In this document: positions 35,839-46,663 of the stretch, in pieces
Position numbering within the stretch: position 1 is the first letter of the stretch
Layout: each line of letters opens with the position of its first letter
Assembly (NCBI GenBank): GCA_003255065.1
Contig: QAOA01001104.1
Location: 1,706-65,705 of the forward strand
Direction of reading: 5' to 3'
Origin: Cercis canadensis
Taxonomy: Eukaryota > Streptophyta > Magnoliopsida > Fabales > Fabaceae
Length of the DNA: 64,000 bases
Position numbers and translations under genes: made by a program
The notes under the pieces: generated by a model
Database searches by the model: none
Told to the model about the DNA's origin: nothing
Seen by the model: only the letters and a program-made list of their open reading frames with translations

Positions 35839-37886
35839 CGAATCTAAAAATAACTTAATGGAGAGGGGTTATGGAAGACTTCGAACATTTCCCATAGAGA
35901 TTTCGGGAGGGGTCAGTGCCCCTTGGCCAGCCCCCTCTTGGATCCGTCACTGCTCAAAAATTAGCTTCTTGTGGCAAATTTATTGCCTCTGGTTTTTTTT
36001 TTTTTTGGTTAGAAGGGAGCACAAAACATTAGGAAAATGGGAGGGTGTACATGAGGAAAATAGAATCCTTCATATCAACTTCATACTTTATTGTTGATAT
36101 AGTTCTTCTTGATGAGTAATGAAATTGCAGTTTCCCATCAAACAAAAGATAAATAAATAAAATAAATCGTGCTAGCAGGGAGGATAACACTTTTGGAAGG
36201 AAATAAAAGTAGGAAGATCACTAGTAATAGTAAATTTTCTTTCATATCAAATGGCAGAGCTCCCAACTTTATATCTGTAGCAGCAAAAGGAGTTGTAAGA
36301 GCTGTACAATATGCTCCCAATTTTATTTATGAACCTTATGGTTATCTTATAAATGAAAAACCTTCTTTGGTTGAAGTTTCTTTTTGTTCTGATCAATAAC
36401 TTGATAATTGTCAAGCCTAAAAAATTTTGAGATGTTTAAATACCCAAGTAACGTATTGAGATACATATTGCCATGGAAGGGAACAGAACTTGTTTAAACA
36501 GTGATGGTGACTATCATGTAACTCTCTAACCTGATTTATAGGGCCCCTAGTTGCCAACAATACATAAGTGGACTTAGCCATGTTTAAAGGCACTTAACAT
36601 AGATTTAGCAAAATGAGTAGTAAATTAACCATGGAGATCAATGCGCCTCTTACCTCGTTTTGATGGAAGGAAGGTTGTAAGTAGCTGGTTCTTGTTAAAT
36701 AATGTGTTTTTGTTTTAGGAACTGCCTTGGCATAAGTGATGTAAACATGCTACTCAAACTAAGCTTCTACTAGAGCTCCCAATTGTGCATATGAACTAGC
36801 AAGTGAAGTTGGAAGAGTTGTACAATCTGCTCCAAATTACAATAGTCAATGCTCTCCTTTGTCGTGATGAGTTCTCCTTTCTATCATTGTATTTGAACAC
36901 AAATATTAGCTTCAAGTTTTTGGCTTTCTGCTAATTCAGTATTGCCTTTAAGTTTTGGTGATAGTTCTTTAATGTTCTATAAGCCTTTGCTTTCATACAT
37001 AACAAATTGTAGAATTTAGGTAATTGTCTTGTATCATAAAGTTCTGGTCTGTTTTTTTCCTTCTTGATGTTCTGTACTGCATTTCTAATTTAAGATTGTC
37101 ACAGCCCTTATTTTTTTGGTTTTATGGACATGTTAAAATAGTTTAGGCAAAGAAACCTTCAGTTATTGCTTATTGCTTTCTGTTTCCCCTTTCTGGAAGA
37201 AGTTGTAGTTTTTTTGTACTTAAGATGGCTTTCTTTTGTAGAAGTTGCTTTTATTTTTCTCTCTTTTGCAGAGTGGTGATTTTGGAGAAGACATAGGTTG
37301 AATAGGGATATTGGCATATTAGATGTTAGTTTATTTAAAAAAATCTCTATTAAATATAAAATTTCAATTTTAACTTAGTTTCTTGGGCATAGCAAGGGTC
37401 AATTTCCTTCTTAAATTTTAATGATAGATTCATATGTTTTTAATCATTTTTATATTCTCGCAATTTTGTCCTTCATTTTTGCAGTAAGAAAGAAACAATG
37501 CAAAAGAAAATTCAAAAATGTGTAAATAGGATTTTCAAGTGAAGATCTCTCCAAGTGTTGGTATCATGAGTACCACAAGAAATGGTGGAATCGCAGAATG
37601 CACTTTTGGCTTTCTTCTAGACTTAATATATGTAATTTTTTAGAGTAAACCATACTTTGTATTGTGATCCTCTATTAAATGAGTTGATATTATATTTGTA
37701 TAAAACTTGTAAGGCTTGTACTATGTCTAAAACGAAACTCTGTATCGTGATCCTTTGTAAAGTTTGTTTAAATGTGATAATGTATTACTTTTGATTATTT
37801 CTATGATTTTATATTTTTGTTTTTTACTTTTTGTTATTTCTTCAATATTGATATGAGAAATTAGAAAAAAAAAAAAAAAAAAAAAN

Positions 37887-37927
<41 letters not shown>
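35839..37927. other. Intergenic with weak internal repeats and a poly-A/N stretch
   Basis: No gene is supported. A 76-codon plus ORF at 36169-36399 shares the phrase type (R)APNF...VVRAVQYAPN with a shorter stretch at 36777-36840 (APNCAYELASEV, VVQSAPN), so a segment was duplicated, but the family is unknown. 37865-37927 is poly-A with an N at 37886. Confidence 0.4.
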
Positions 37928-37929
<2 letters not shown>

Positions 37930-38155
37930 TAAGGAACAAGTATATATCCGTCAGAAATTCTGTGAGAACAAGTGTTAGTCCGTGAGAAATTCTGTGAAAA
38001 ATACTATAAGAAATTTTCTCACGGCATGAATATTCTATGACAAATGTGGTTTCTCATGAGAGTTTTTCTAATGGCACATTTTTCATGAGAATTTCTGTTA
38101 GAAACATGTTTCTCACGCAATTTTGGGCATTTTCTCACAAATTTTTTGTAGTGTT
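37928..38155 (-). mobile_element. CACTA transposon terminus, truncated
   Basis: The right end is the complement of CACTACAAAAAATTTGTGAG, a typical CACTA (En/Spm) terminus. It is preceded inward by many degenerate copies of a TCTCACG/CTGTGAGAA-type subterminal motif. The element is cut on its left by the poly-A/N stretch; no transposase or second terminus was found. Confidence 0.72.
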
Positions 38156-38196
38156 ATTTTCTTTTCTTAATTTCTATATGTGTAAGAGTACGAATA

Positions 38197-38487
38197 ATGG
38201 AAAGAAACAGCCAATGTGATTTTCCTAGCGCAATATGGACAGGACCTTATTTTAATAGTGATTGGTGTGCTACAAAATGCAGGGAGAAGGAGAGGGCACC
38301 TGGAGGACACTGTCCATTTTATGAATTTTGGTGCACATACAACTGTACAGATTTTTGTGCTAGCCTTAGCAGAACATGGCATGGGCCTTGTTTCAGTAAT
38401 ACTCTTTTCTCTAGGCAGTGCAGGGTGCAAGATAATAAGTTCAGGGTTCTTTGTAATGATTTCAAATGTTTGTGCAATTATCACTGA
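38197..38487 (+). pseudogene. Two-domain plant defensin-like ORF with lost cysteines
   Basis: The 96-aa ORF holds two cysteine-stabilised defensin-like domains in tandem. Both follow the same spacing C-x10-C-x5-C-x3-C-x10-C-x4-C-x-C-x3-C. Domain 1 has Cys 7, 24, 28, 39, 46 and 50, with Tyr18 and Phe44 at the second and sixth positions. Domain 2 has Cys 54, 65, 75, 86, 91 and 93, with Phe71 at the third position and the stop codon at the eighth. Each missing Cys codon is one base from TGY. Domain 1 keeps the gamma-core GGHC and the W-x-G element; domain 2 keeps WHGPC. Only three residues link the domains. No signal peptide is present; the frame is open upstream for several codons, and the CACTA terminus lies 40 bp away, so the first exon may be lost. 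AATAAAG follows at 38531. Intact relatives would be secreted antimicrobial or signalling peptides; this copy is probably dead. Confidence 0.75.
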
Positions 38488-38490
38488 GAC

Positions 38491-39076
38491 TCCCAATTAC
38501 AATTATTATGTCTACATTGTGTTGTCAAAATAAAGATTTTGTTCTATTATTGCTGCTGTTACAGAAAACAGGTCGCCCTCTCGGAGCTCATCGAATTAGT
38601 CTCGTGCTTTACATAGAATGGTGGTCACGTGTATAGTAGTAAAAAATTTAAATAGTTTGCAATATGTCTTGAGGTCGAATATTTTTCCTTAGTGCCCTTA
38701 CATACAAAATCAAAAAAAGAAAAAAAAAATAGGAATTCCCAATTTTTCCTTTGAAAATTCAAATCATTCTGCCACTATATATGTTCTCCATAGGGTGTAA
38801 ACAGCATATGAAATAATATCCTTTGCATAATGGTTTGAGCCTTCGCAGTTATTAAAACTGGTCTTTATTTGTAGCTTGCTGGTAATCTAGCTTGCACAAG
38901 CAGTTTTCACTTCTTTTGTCAGAGGTTTTCTTCCCCTCCCCCCTCACCCCCACTTTTTTTTATAGCAGAGATTCATGAGTAGATATCTATCAAAAAACGT
39001 GGGACATGGGTTTACCTTTCGAATTAGAGTGAGCTGTTTAGCTAATGTGCATTGCATGAGAAGATCAAGCCATTGG
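38491..39076. other. Intergenic, no gene seen
   Basis: AT-rich with no coding region. A possible polyadenylation signal for the defensin-like gene (AATAAAG, 38531) lies at the left. Confidence 0.5.
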
Positions 39077-39341
39077 CACGTGCTCTCTCTTGCTACATGA
39101 AACAACAAACATAATAAATTGAATATTATAACAATTTTGAACTTTAATTTATTTCTTTATCATGTGATATTTTTCTGACATTTCTTATATGCAATTGTCA
39201 TAGGTGTAGACAATTCCAACTTTCTACTTTTATTCATACTATACAGATTCAGATTTTAACTATCATTTTAGACAAAAATCTACCTGTAATTTTGATTGTT
39301 TTACTAGACCCATTTATTACAGTTTACAATATTATAATGAA
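39077..39341 (-). repeat. Inverted copy of the NLR remnant's 3' flank
   Basis: Reverse complement of about 11500-11778 (shared TAGACAATTCCA, TATGCAATTGTCAT, GAATATTATAACAATTTTGA on one strand or the other). It shows that the left junction of the second NLR block was built from a piece of the first NLR cluster. Confidence 0.75.
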
Positions 39342-39530
39342 GAGTAAAACCCTTATTTGGTCCTCGAAAGATAGGTTCGGTGACAATTTAATCCTCCAAA
39401 GATTTTCACCGACACTTTAGTCCTTGAAAGATTGTTCCATCGGTCATTTTCGTCCTCCGCTTATGTCCGTTAATTGGACTTAACAGAAAAGTTCACGTGG
39501 CACGTTAATTGCTAACGTGTCCGTTATATG
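39342..39530. mobile_element. Single terminal repeat of a Mutator-like element
   Basis: Starts GAGTAAAACCCTTATTTGGT, resembling the MULE ends at 14399 and 13424, and includes the AACAGAAAAGTTCACGTGGCA segment of the long-TIR type. There is no partner terminus. It ends where the duplicated NLR block starts (about 39537), so the duplication junction cut the element. Confidence 0.7.
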
Positions 39531-39536
39531 TTGGTT

Positions 39537-42500
39537 CAATTTTGTAGTTAAAAATTTATTTAAAAATATGCATAATAATTGTTCATTTTGACCAAATTTT
39601 ATAAATTTCAGTGGTTGTAGCTTGCAAAACAACAGAGTGAATGTTTGCTTGTGCATGCTAAGGGGGTTGGGCAGCAAAATCAAACATGCTAAGGGAAAAC
39701 CTCAACGCAAACTATTGAGTATAGGCTTAATAAAAAAGAAAAGAAAAAAGACCTCTAACAGGAGGTGCAAATGTGAAGATTAAGGGAAATTTTTTTATCT
39801 TGAAGTGACTATGGGTAGATGTACTCTTTTAAGATTTAAGGTAACTTTGTGTAACTCGTAACTTTTTACCAGACTGATTCAGTTGAAATGAGTTCCAAGC
39901 CTTGCTGACTTGGGGCTGGCTGCTGTTCTTGCTTATGAATTATGAGAAAACCACAGGGAAGAATCCTGCAACCAATCCTTAGGCACTCTTAGAGGTAAAA
40001 GTTCTTGATTATTTCTTATACACATTCTATATCATTATGATAGACATAATCTCATTTAGAATTACATTTAGATGTGATAAAAGGGTTCTAGGAAATACAG
40101 GCTTGTATAATTTCTGAAAGAATCTAACAAGTCGAAATTACTTACATAGTTAAATTCAGTTATATTGCTGTTAACTTTTTTGATCCACAAATATTTAAAT
40201 GATCCATGACTTGAGTTGCTGAAATAAAATTCTAGGCAACATCTTAGTGCGATATCAACATAGCTTGATCTTACAAAATATTTGGAATGGCTACTGCTTG
40301 GACCATTTTTTTCACAATTCATGAAAGTTTCAAATGATCCTTGTGTTGGCTACATTGGAACACAATGAACCTTTCCTATGACCAATTAACTTCTGACTAG
40401 CAACCCAATGTACATGAACAAATTTAACTTCATCTCATGAGAAATCAAAATTCTTCAAATTATACACTTCCACACCTAAAATATATTATCCCTAATTGTC
40501 CTAAGTTTGATCCATTTATCTTCAACATGTATCAAAATGCAAATTGGCATAATGGACAGTATTTCTATTATTTCTGAAACATATTAGGCAAATTAGGGTA
40601 GAAGTTTATTGTGGATGGACTTTTGATTGAGTTTTCATAGGGGAATCTCTTTTTGCAGGGGTTACATACCTATTAATCACGGTTAAAGGGGACACTTATT
40701 TGAACATGCATAATTATGGGCTCCTCACTCAAATATTTTTAGTTGTGAAGTTACTCTTTTTTTAGGTTCAATTTTGTAGTTAAAAATTTATTTGAAAATG
40801 CATAATTGTTGTTCATTTTGACCAAATTTTATGCATTACAGTGGTTGTAGCTTCAAAAACAGAGTGAATGTTTGATTGTGCATGCTAAGGGGGTTGGGGA
40901 GCAAAATCAAACATGCTAAGGGAACACCTCAATACAAACTATTGAGTATAGGCTTAATAAGATAATTAAGACCAAAAGAAAAAAGATGTAACAATATTCT
41001 ATGTCAATTGTTGTCAAGCAAGGTATTGCAAGCTTTTCTTTTATTTTTTTTTTCCATTTTCTTAATTCTTGTTACATAGTAGAGTAGTCTCTATGTCTTT
41101 CTTAACTTTGAAATTTTGAAATAACGTGCAAAATTTGATAACAGGGATATTCAATTTCACCTTGGTTTTCCAATTGTGAACACCCCAAAATAAAGATTTG
41201 GGACACATTTTTGGTCTCCACTCTTTCAACAATTACAAACCGAAGAAAAAAAGCAAAGGAGACTCTGTTAGACGAGGTCTCAATTCAATGGCTTCAGCAG
41301 CAGTTGATCTCTTGATTGGCAAGGTGGTTTCTTTGATAGAGAGTGAAGTATCTTTGCTTGTTAATGTTGGCGATGAGCTTCATGAAATGCAGCATGAGCT
41401 GCAGAGCATGAGATCATTCTTGGAGGATGCACATTCAACCCCTGATGAAACAGAACAAGACAAGACCTGGGTGGCCCAGCTAAGAGATACTGCTATTGAG
41501 CTTCAAGATATCATTGATGAGTTCGACTATCACAAGAACAAGCTCCAAGCTTCAAGAAAAGGCACAAGATTTTTCCGTCAAACCATTAATTTCCCCCAAC
41601 GACTTTGGGTAAAGCATCAAGTAGCCTCTAAGTTGCAGAGAATTAAGAGAGCTGTCAACTCCATTTCAAAGAGGAAAAACCGATATGAAGATGTAAATCG
41701 TTCACAAGGAACTCCTTCTCATGTTGTTCCTCGTGACTGGTTGAAAATTCACCACGAATCATCTCTTTACCTGAGAGATGATGATGTGGTGGGATTTGAA
41801 GAGGCCAAAGACAAGATAAGGGGATTGTTAAAGAATGAAAAGCCGAAACGCACTGTGATATCAATATTGGGAGCAGGAGGTTCAGGTAAGACCACTTTGG
41901 CGGCTAATGCATACAATGATCCCAAAACAAAGCGATATTTTGGTTGTTTTGCATGGATCACCGTCTCACAAAGATATGAAGTCGAGGACATTTTTAGATC
42001 CATGATTAAGGACTTGTATAAATCAACAAATGAAAAGATTCCTGAAGATTTGAGCAGCATGGACCGCAGGTCATTGGTAGAGACAATTGTGAGCTACTTG
42101 AAAGAAAAAAGGTATCTTATTGTCTTGGATGATGTCTGGAGTGGTAATCTTTGGAAACAAATAAGCATTGCACTGCCAGAAGATCTGCAGGGAAGTCGGG
42201 TCATGCTCACCACAAGATCTGAATCAGTTGCTTCATATTCCTTTGAAGTGCAAAGCCATGTTCACCGTGTTGAACCCCTCAAAGAAGATATAGCTTTCAA
42301 TCTTTTTGGCAAGAAGGCTTTCACCAATGGATATTGCCCACCTAATCTTGAACCATTTGCCAAGAGCCTTGTTGATAAATGTGATGGACTACCTCTAGCA
42401 CTAGTAGCTTTGGGTAGTAGCATGTCTTATAAAAAGCTAGAATCTGAATGGGGGATGGTTGATCGTAGCTTGAACTGGCAGCTAAGTAACAATCCCGAGT

Positions 42501-44375
42501 TGCAGAAAATGAGGACAATCTTGTTATTAAGCTACAATGATTTGCCTTATAGATTGCAGCTTTGCTTCCTATATTGTTCTGTTTTTCCCGAAGATTATTT
42601 GATGAAGAGAAAAAGGCTCATTAGGTTGTGGCTTGCGGAAGGATTTTTAGAAGAGATTAAAGGGCTAACACCAGAAGAAGTAGGTGAAATGTACTTGATG
42701 GAACTTGTACGCAGGAGCTTACTTCATGTGGTTCAAAGTAATCCACATGGCCAGCCAAAAAAATGTAGGATGCATGATATACTACGAGAACTAGCTATTT
42801 CAATCTCGACAAATGAGAAGTTTTGTACCATATGCAAAGATAAAGAAACAATTAGAGACCGTAGCGCTCCTATCTTAGCAATTCAAGAAAATATTTGTTC
42901 AAACTTGCGTGACAGCTTTTCAAAGGTTCGATCCTTCTTTCTATTTATCATTGGAACATTAGACCTGTCACCCTCAATTGCATTGCCTTCTGGGTTTAAA
43001 TTCTTAAGGGTCTTGGATCTTGAAGGTCTCAATATTGACAAAGTTCCTGATGATATTGTAGTTTGTTACAACTTAAGATACCTGAATTTGACTAAGACCA
43101 AAGTGAGGGAGCTTCCAAAATCAATTGGACAACTCTGTCAGTTGCACACTTTAGACCTTAAGGATACTTGCATTGAAGTGCTTCCTTCTGGGGTTACCAA
43201 ATTGCACAACTTACGTCATCTACTTGTGTATCGTGATGCCGACTTTTATACTGACACTTTTGCCTTTGCTTGGGGTGTGAGAGCGCCACCAAATATTTGT
43301 AGGCTCAAGAACTTACAAGTTCTGACCTTCGTTGAAGCAAATGGTGACCTTGTGAAAAATCTCAAGAACTTGAGTAGTCTGAGGAGGCTTTGCCTCTGTA
43401 AGGTGACTGAAGAAGTTGAGAAGGACATGTGCCTTGCCATTGAGACAATGGAACATCTTCATTATTTGATTGTGGTGACAACAAATGACAAGACTGAATT
43501 ACGTTTGGATTCACTATCATCAACAGCTCCTCGTCTAAAAAAGCTACGACTAGGTGGGAAGCTAAGGAAGATTCCTGGTTGGTTTCAAGCTCTAGGGAAT
43601 CTCATTGAATTGACCTTGCACTGGACCAGATTCCAAGATGATATCCTTCCTCACATAGAAGCGCTGCCTATTTTGGAAAAACTTATTTTGAAAAAAGCTT
43701 ATATGGGAGAACAGTTGTACTTTGGCACAGGGTTCCAGAAACTTAGGCAATTAGAGATATTATCTATGCCTCAATTGAAGAAAATTGAATTCAAAGATGG
43801 GGTGATGCCCAACATTCAATATCTTCATGTTCGTTTCTGTTCTGGATTAGAAACAGTGCCTGGCATTGGCAATCTCAAATCTCTAGAAGGAGTGTATTTT
43901 AGAATTGTTCCTGAGCTACGTGACCACTTCCTCCAAGATTTGGCAAAGTTTAAGCACCAGTCCAGGATTTTCTGGGACACACTACGCAGCCGGTAAGACA
44001 ATTAATATTAATATATGTCAACTTGGCTTGAATTTACTAGAGAAATCCATTCATATATTTTTTATTAATCCAAATTTCCTTGCTAGGTGATTAATCCTAC
44101 CACTAAGAAGAAAATAGAAATAATCAAAGTGTTCAATGATTTGTCACTGAATCAAAGAACTTGGCTATATATGAATCCTTCATCCTTTTGAAGACATGGC
44201 TTCTTCTTCTGCTTCCTATCTATTTATGATAACAGGGTACGATGATTTAGATGAATATGATTTTATTTTTAAGTTGTACTAAATTTGGACAGGTTATTTT
44301 TATGAGTGACGGTATTTGTGACTACTTGTTTTTAAGTATTATTGATGATTGTATTATTCTAAACTCTGATATATG
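39537..44375. repeat. Segmental duplication, copy 2 (intact NLR block)
   Basis: Direct duplicate of 5700-10541. The 84-aa minus-strand ORF of copy 1 recurs unchanged at 40068-40322. The tandem leader repeat is also present (39537-39730 and 40720-40970). Divergence rises abruptly after 40380. Confidence 0.92.
41288..43996 (+). CDS. CC-NBS-LRR (RPM1-like) resistance protein, 902 aa, intact
   Basis: Intracellular immune receptor expected at the plasma membrane or in the cytoplasm, switching between ADP and ATP states. Order: Rx-type coiled coil with the EDVID-equivalent LQDIIDEF (72-79); P-loop GAGGSGKTT (195-203); RNBS-A FGCFAWITVSQRY (218-230); kinase-2 LIVLDDVW (277-284); RNBS-B GSRVMLTTR (302-310); GLPL (367-370); RNBS-D CFLYCSVFPED (426-436); MHD at 495-497; then about 12-14 LRRs (LRVLDLEG, LRYLNL, LHTLDLKD). 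I chose ATG 41288 over the in-frame upstream ATG at 41198 because MASAAVDLLIGKV is the family's usual start and copy 1 begins there too. A GT donor at 43993 and an AG at 44085-44086 could remove 94 bp; splicing gives the same last residue and a TGA stop. Length is normal for the family. Confidence 0.95.
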   Translation: MASAAVDLLIGKVVSLIESEVSLLVNVGDELHEMQHELQSMRSFLEDAHSTPDETEQDKTWVAQLRDTAIELQDIIDEFDYHKNKLQASRKGTRFFRQTINFPQRLWVKHQVASKLQRIKRAVNSISKRKNRYEDVNRSQGTPSHVVPRDWLKIHHESSLYLRDDDVVGFEEAKDKIRGLLKNEKPKRTVISILGAGGSGKTTLAANAYNDPKTKRYFGCFAWITVSQRYEVEDIFRSMIKDLYKSTNEKIPEDLSSMDRRSLVETIVSYLKEKRYLIVLDDVWSGNLWKQISIALPEDLQGSRVMLTTRSESVASYSFEVQSHVHRVEPLKEDIAFNLFGKKAFTNGYCPPNLEPFAKSLVDKCDGLPLALVALGSSMSYKKLESEWGMVDRSLNWQLSNNPELQKMRTILLLSYNDLPYRLQLCFLYCSVFPEDYLMKRKRLIRLWLAEGFLEEIKGLTPEEVGEMYLMELVRRSLLHVVQSNPHGQPKKCRMHDILRELAISISTNEKFCTICKDKETIRDRSAPILAIQENICSNLRDSFSKVRSFFLFIIGTLDLSPSIALPSGFKFLRVLDLEGLNIDKVPDDIVVCYNLRYLNLTKTKVRELPKSIGQLCQLHTLDLKDTCIEVLPSGVTKLHNLRHLLVYRDADFYTDTFAFAWGVRAPPNICRLKNLQVLTFVEANGDLVKNLKNLSSLRRLCLCKVTEEVEKDMCLAIETMEHLHYLIVVTTNDKTELRLDSLSSTAPRLKKLRLGGKLRKIPGWFQALGNLIELTLHWTRFQDDILPHIEALPILEKLILKKAYMGEQLYFGTGFQKLRQLEILSMPQLKKIEFKDGVMPNIQYLHVRFCSGLETVPGIGNLKSLEGVYFRIVPELRDHFLQDLAKFKHQSRIFWDTLRSR

Positions 44376-45570
44376 GATCAATTTTTTTTTTCTTATTCTT
44401 ATTATCATTATTATTTTATCCTATTTATTTTATATACTTTATACCAATTTTTTTTTCTTATTCTTATTATCATCATTATTTTATCCTATGTTCTTGAGGT
44501 GATGGGCAGTTTCTTTGTTTTGCCAGAAACGTTGGCAATACTTATAAGATCCTCAATAGCATTGTTATTTTTATGTATTTACAACTATTATATTTTTGAA
44601 ACATTTTACTTTCACCTTTTTCACTTATTATTTTTTTATAAAATCTTAAAATTGCAATAGTTATGTAAGATAGTTATCACCACTGTTTATTAGACATGAA
44701 TGTTGCTTTATTAAGTAAATGGTAATTTTGTCCCCATAATATTTTATATTAATATACTGTGACATTAGTAATAATAATTGCAAAAATAAAAATTACAGAT
44801 AAAAAAATTAATTCTCATTGTCAAAACTAAACAAGCACACCCATTTTATTGAAAACATATAAATTGCCAAACTGTGCTAGAATTGTTGTGGTGGGCCATT
44901 TAAGCTTACTTAATAAGTGGGTTGGACAATAAAAATGACAATCTTTTTGAGTTAATACGTGTCGAGTCATGATAGTCTAATTCTAAATGGGTTAGCCTTT
45001 TTAATTTATTTTTTTAACAGCTTAATTGCTATTAAGTTAAAAATAAATAAAAGCTTACCAAAAAAGAAAATTTAAAAAGAATATCTTGTTTTCTTTTTTA
45101 AAAAAAAAAAGAACTTTAGACTTGTTAGCAACATAAGACTTTGATTCTCATGAAATCTCAACTAATGACAACAGTATGAAAGAATAAAATAATCTACTGT
45201 CAATAAAAAAAAATTTAGTTAGTTGACAGTTTTCTATTCATCAATAGTATATAAAATTTTACACTAACAATAAATCAAATTTAATCCTATCTAATTTTAA
45301 AAACATTTTAATAGTCAAATCCATATTTATTTATATTCAACTTTTCTTAATCACCAATCTATCCATTGTTTACTCAAATAGCGTTAGAAACTAAAATCTC
45401 CAACATCAGTCATTCCACATCAACACAAGCTATGAAAAAAAATTGCAAAGTTGAGGAGTCTACTTAACAGAACTTGGGTGAAAGAGGGTTAGCCTCTAAT
45501 TTTCTTTTCATTGCACATAGATTATTCACATGGTGTCACTTCTCTCTCTCTCTCTTTCCCTCTAAAAGTC
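44376..45570. other. Intergenic, no gene; small tandem repeat
   Basis: 44386-44485 contains a tandem duplication of about 70 bp (TTCTTATTCTTATTATCAT type). The rest is AT-rich with no recognisable coding region. Confidence 0.5.
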
Positions 45571-45574
45571 AACA

Positions 45575-46663
45575 TTCAGTTTGAGTGGCACAAGAAAAGG
45601 ATTGACAGTGTGAGCTGCATCTCCAATCCACACGTTTTGATGAATAGACATTTGCATGCCGCAAAGATAAAGAAAGCACCATTCTTTCAGATGCCAGCTT
45701 AACTACTTTTGAAGGAATTTCAAAGAATTCATTAGCGGATAATGTTGCAGCCATTTTTAGCCAGGAGAACATGTCTCTATAATTTCCCAGTAAGCTTGAC
45801 TTAGGATAATGTTCATATCTGTAGATACCCAATCATTTGACCCATTACATATTGGCCCATTTCATCAAAGGCTCACATCATCAAATCTCTATTAAACATG
45901 TCCTCATCATACCCTTTAACCTTTCTCTATAAATAGTCATTGGCAACAGATATAGGGACTTTTGCTTCCCATGCTAACTTAAGCTTCAGAACTCAAATAT
46001 TACCATCCGACCCTTAGTACATTTACTACTCTGCAATTAATACATACTCAGTCCAACCTCATCTCTCTTTCCAACCTTCAGCTCAAATCAAGCATCGTTA
46101 ATATCCAAAATCCAAAGCACAAACTCAGTGTCATTCATTAATTTACAGCTGGTTGACTCTTTCGGGCTCATGGTCCAGAGAATATTTGTAAACTTATCAC
46201 CCATGGGCTAAAGTGCAATTGGAGCAGCAGGTAGAAACCGTTGCCACGCACGTTGGTTTTCAATGGCATGCTCTACTGTACAGATGATCGCATTCTGTGA
46301 GTAATTCCAGCCAGTTGTTCTGAATCCTGCTAATTCCCTAACACGTGATTTGCCTCCATCAGCCCCAACCTGCAAGCATTATCATCAATGTGATTAAGAA
46401 CGAATCATGTCAATGACATAAATCATAACAATCTCAGATATATGCTATCCAGTATATTAATTAGCATCATTATGCTAATATAGATTGTACTGCAAATGTA
46501 ACTTATTTGTAAGAAAGTTTAAATTACCACCAACTTTGCGTTTATGCTACTGCCATCACTAAGTTCCAGCTTTGCTAAATGCCCTTGAGCAGATGATGAT
46601 GCTCTTCTTGTATTCTCCATGACCGTAGATGTAGAGCTTGGATGGAAAGTCATTGAAGTTAAC
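45575..46663 (-). pseudogene. COQ6: COQ6 (ubiquinone-biosynthesis monooxygenase) gene fragment
   Basis: Three exon pieces of the mitochondrial flavin monooxygenase lie in correct order on the minus strand. Exon 46663-46528 reads to HLAKLELSDGSSINAKLV, with a GT donor. Exon 46369 to about 46100 contains VGADGGKSRVRELAGF and GWNYSQNAIICTVEHAIENQ. Exon 45818 to about 45575 contains DMFSWLKMAATLSANE and KVVKLASERM, then the FAD-site motif GDAAHTV. Lesions: TAG at 46208-46210 after APIAL, where the family continues, and a small deletion before GDAAHTV that shifts frame. N-terminal and C-terminal exons are absent. Introns are kept, so this is a piece of duplicated genomic DNA, not a retrocopy. Confidence 0.9.

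Noticed and set aside
38216..38533. 105-codon ORF overlapping the defensin-like ORF in another frame
   Set aside because: It has no family features, whereas the overlapping frame shows two full sets of cysteine spacing.
41198..41287. Upstream in-frame ATG giving a 932-aa NLR
   Set aside because: The extra 30 residues are unlike NLR N-termini, the paralogue starts at the MASTAVDLL position, and the typical family start follows.
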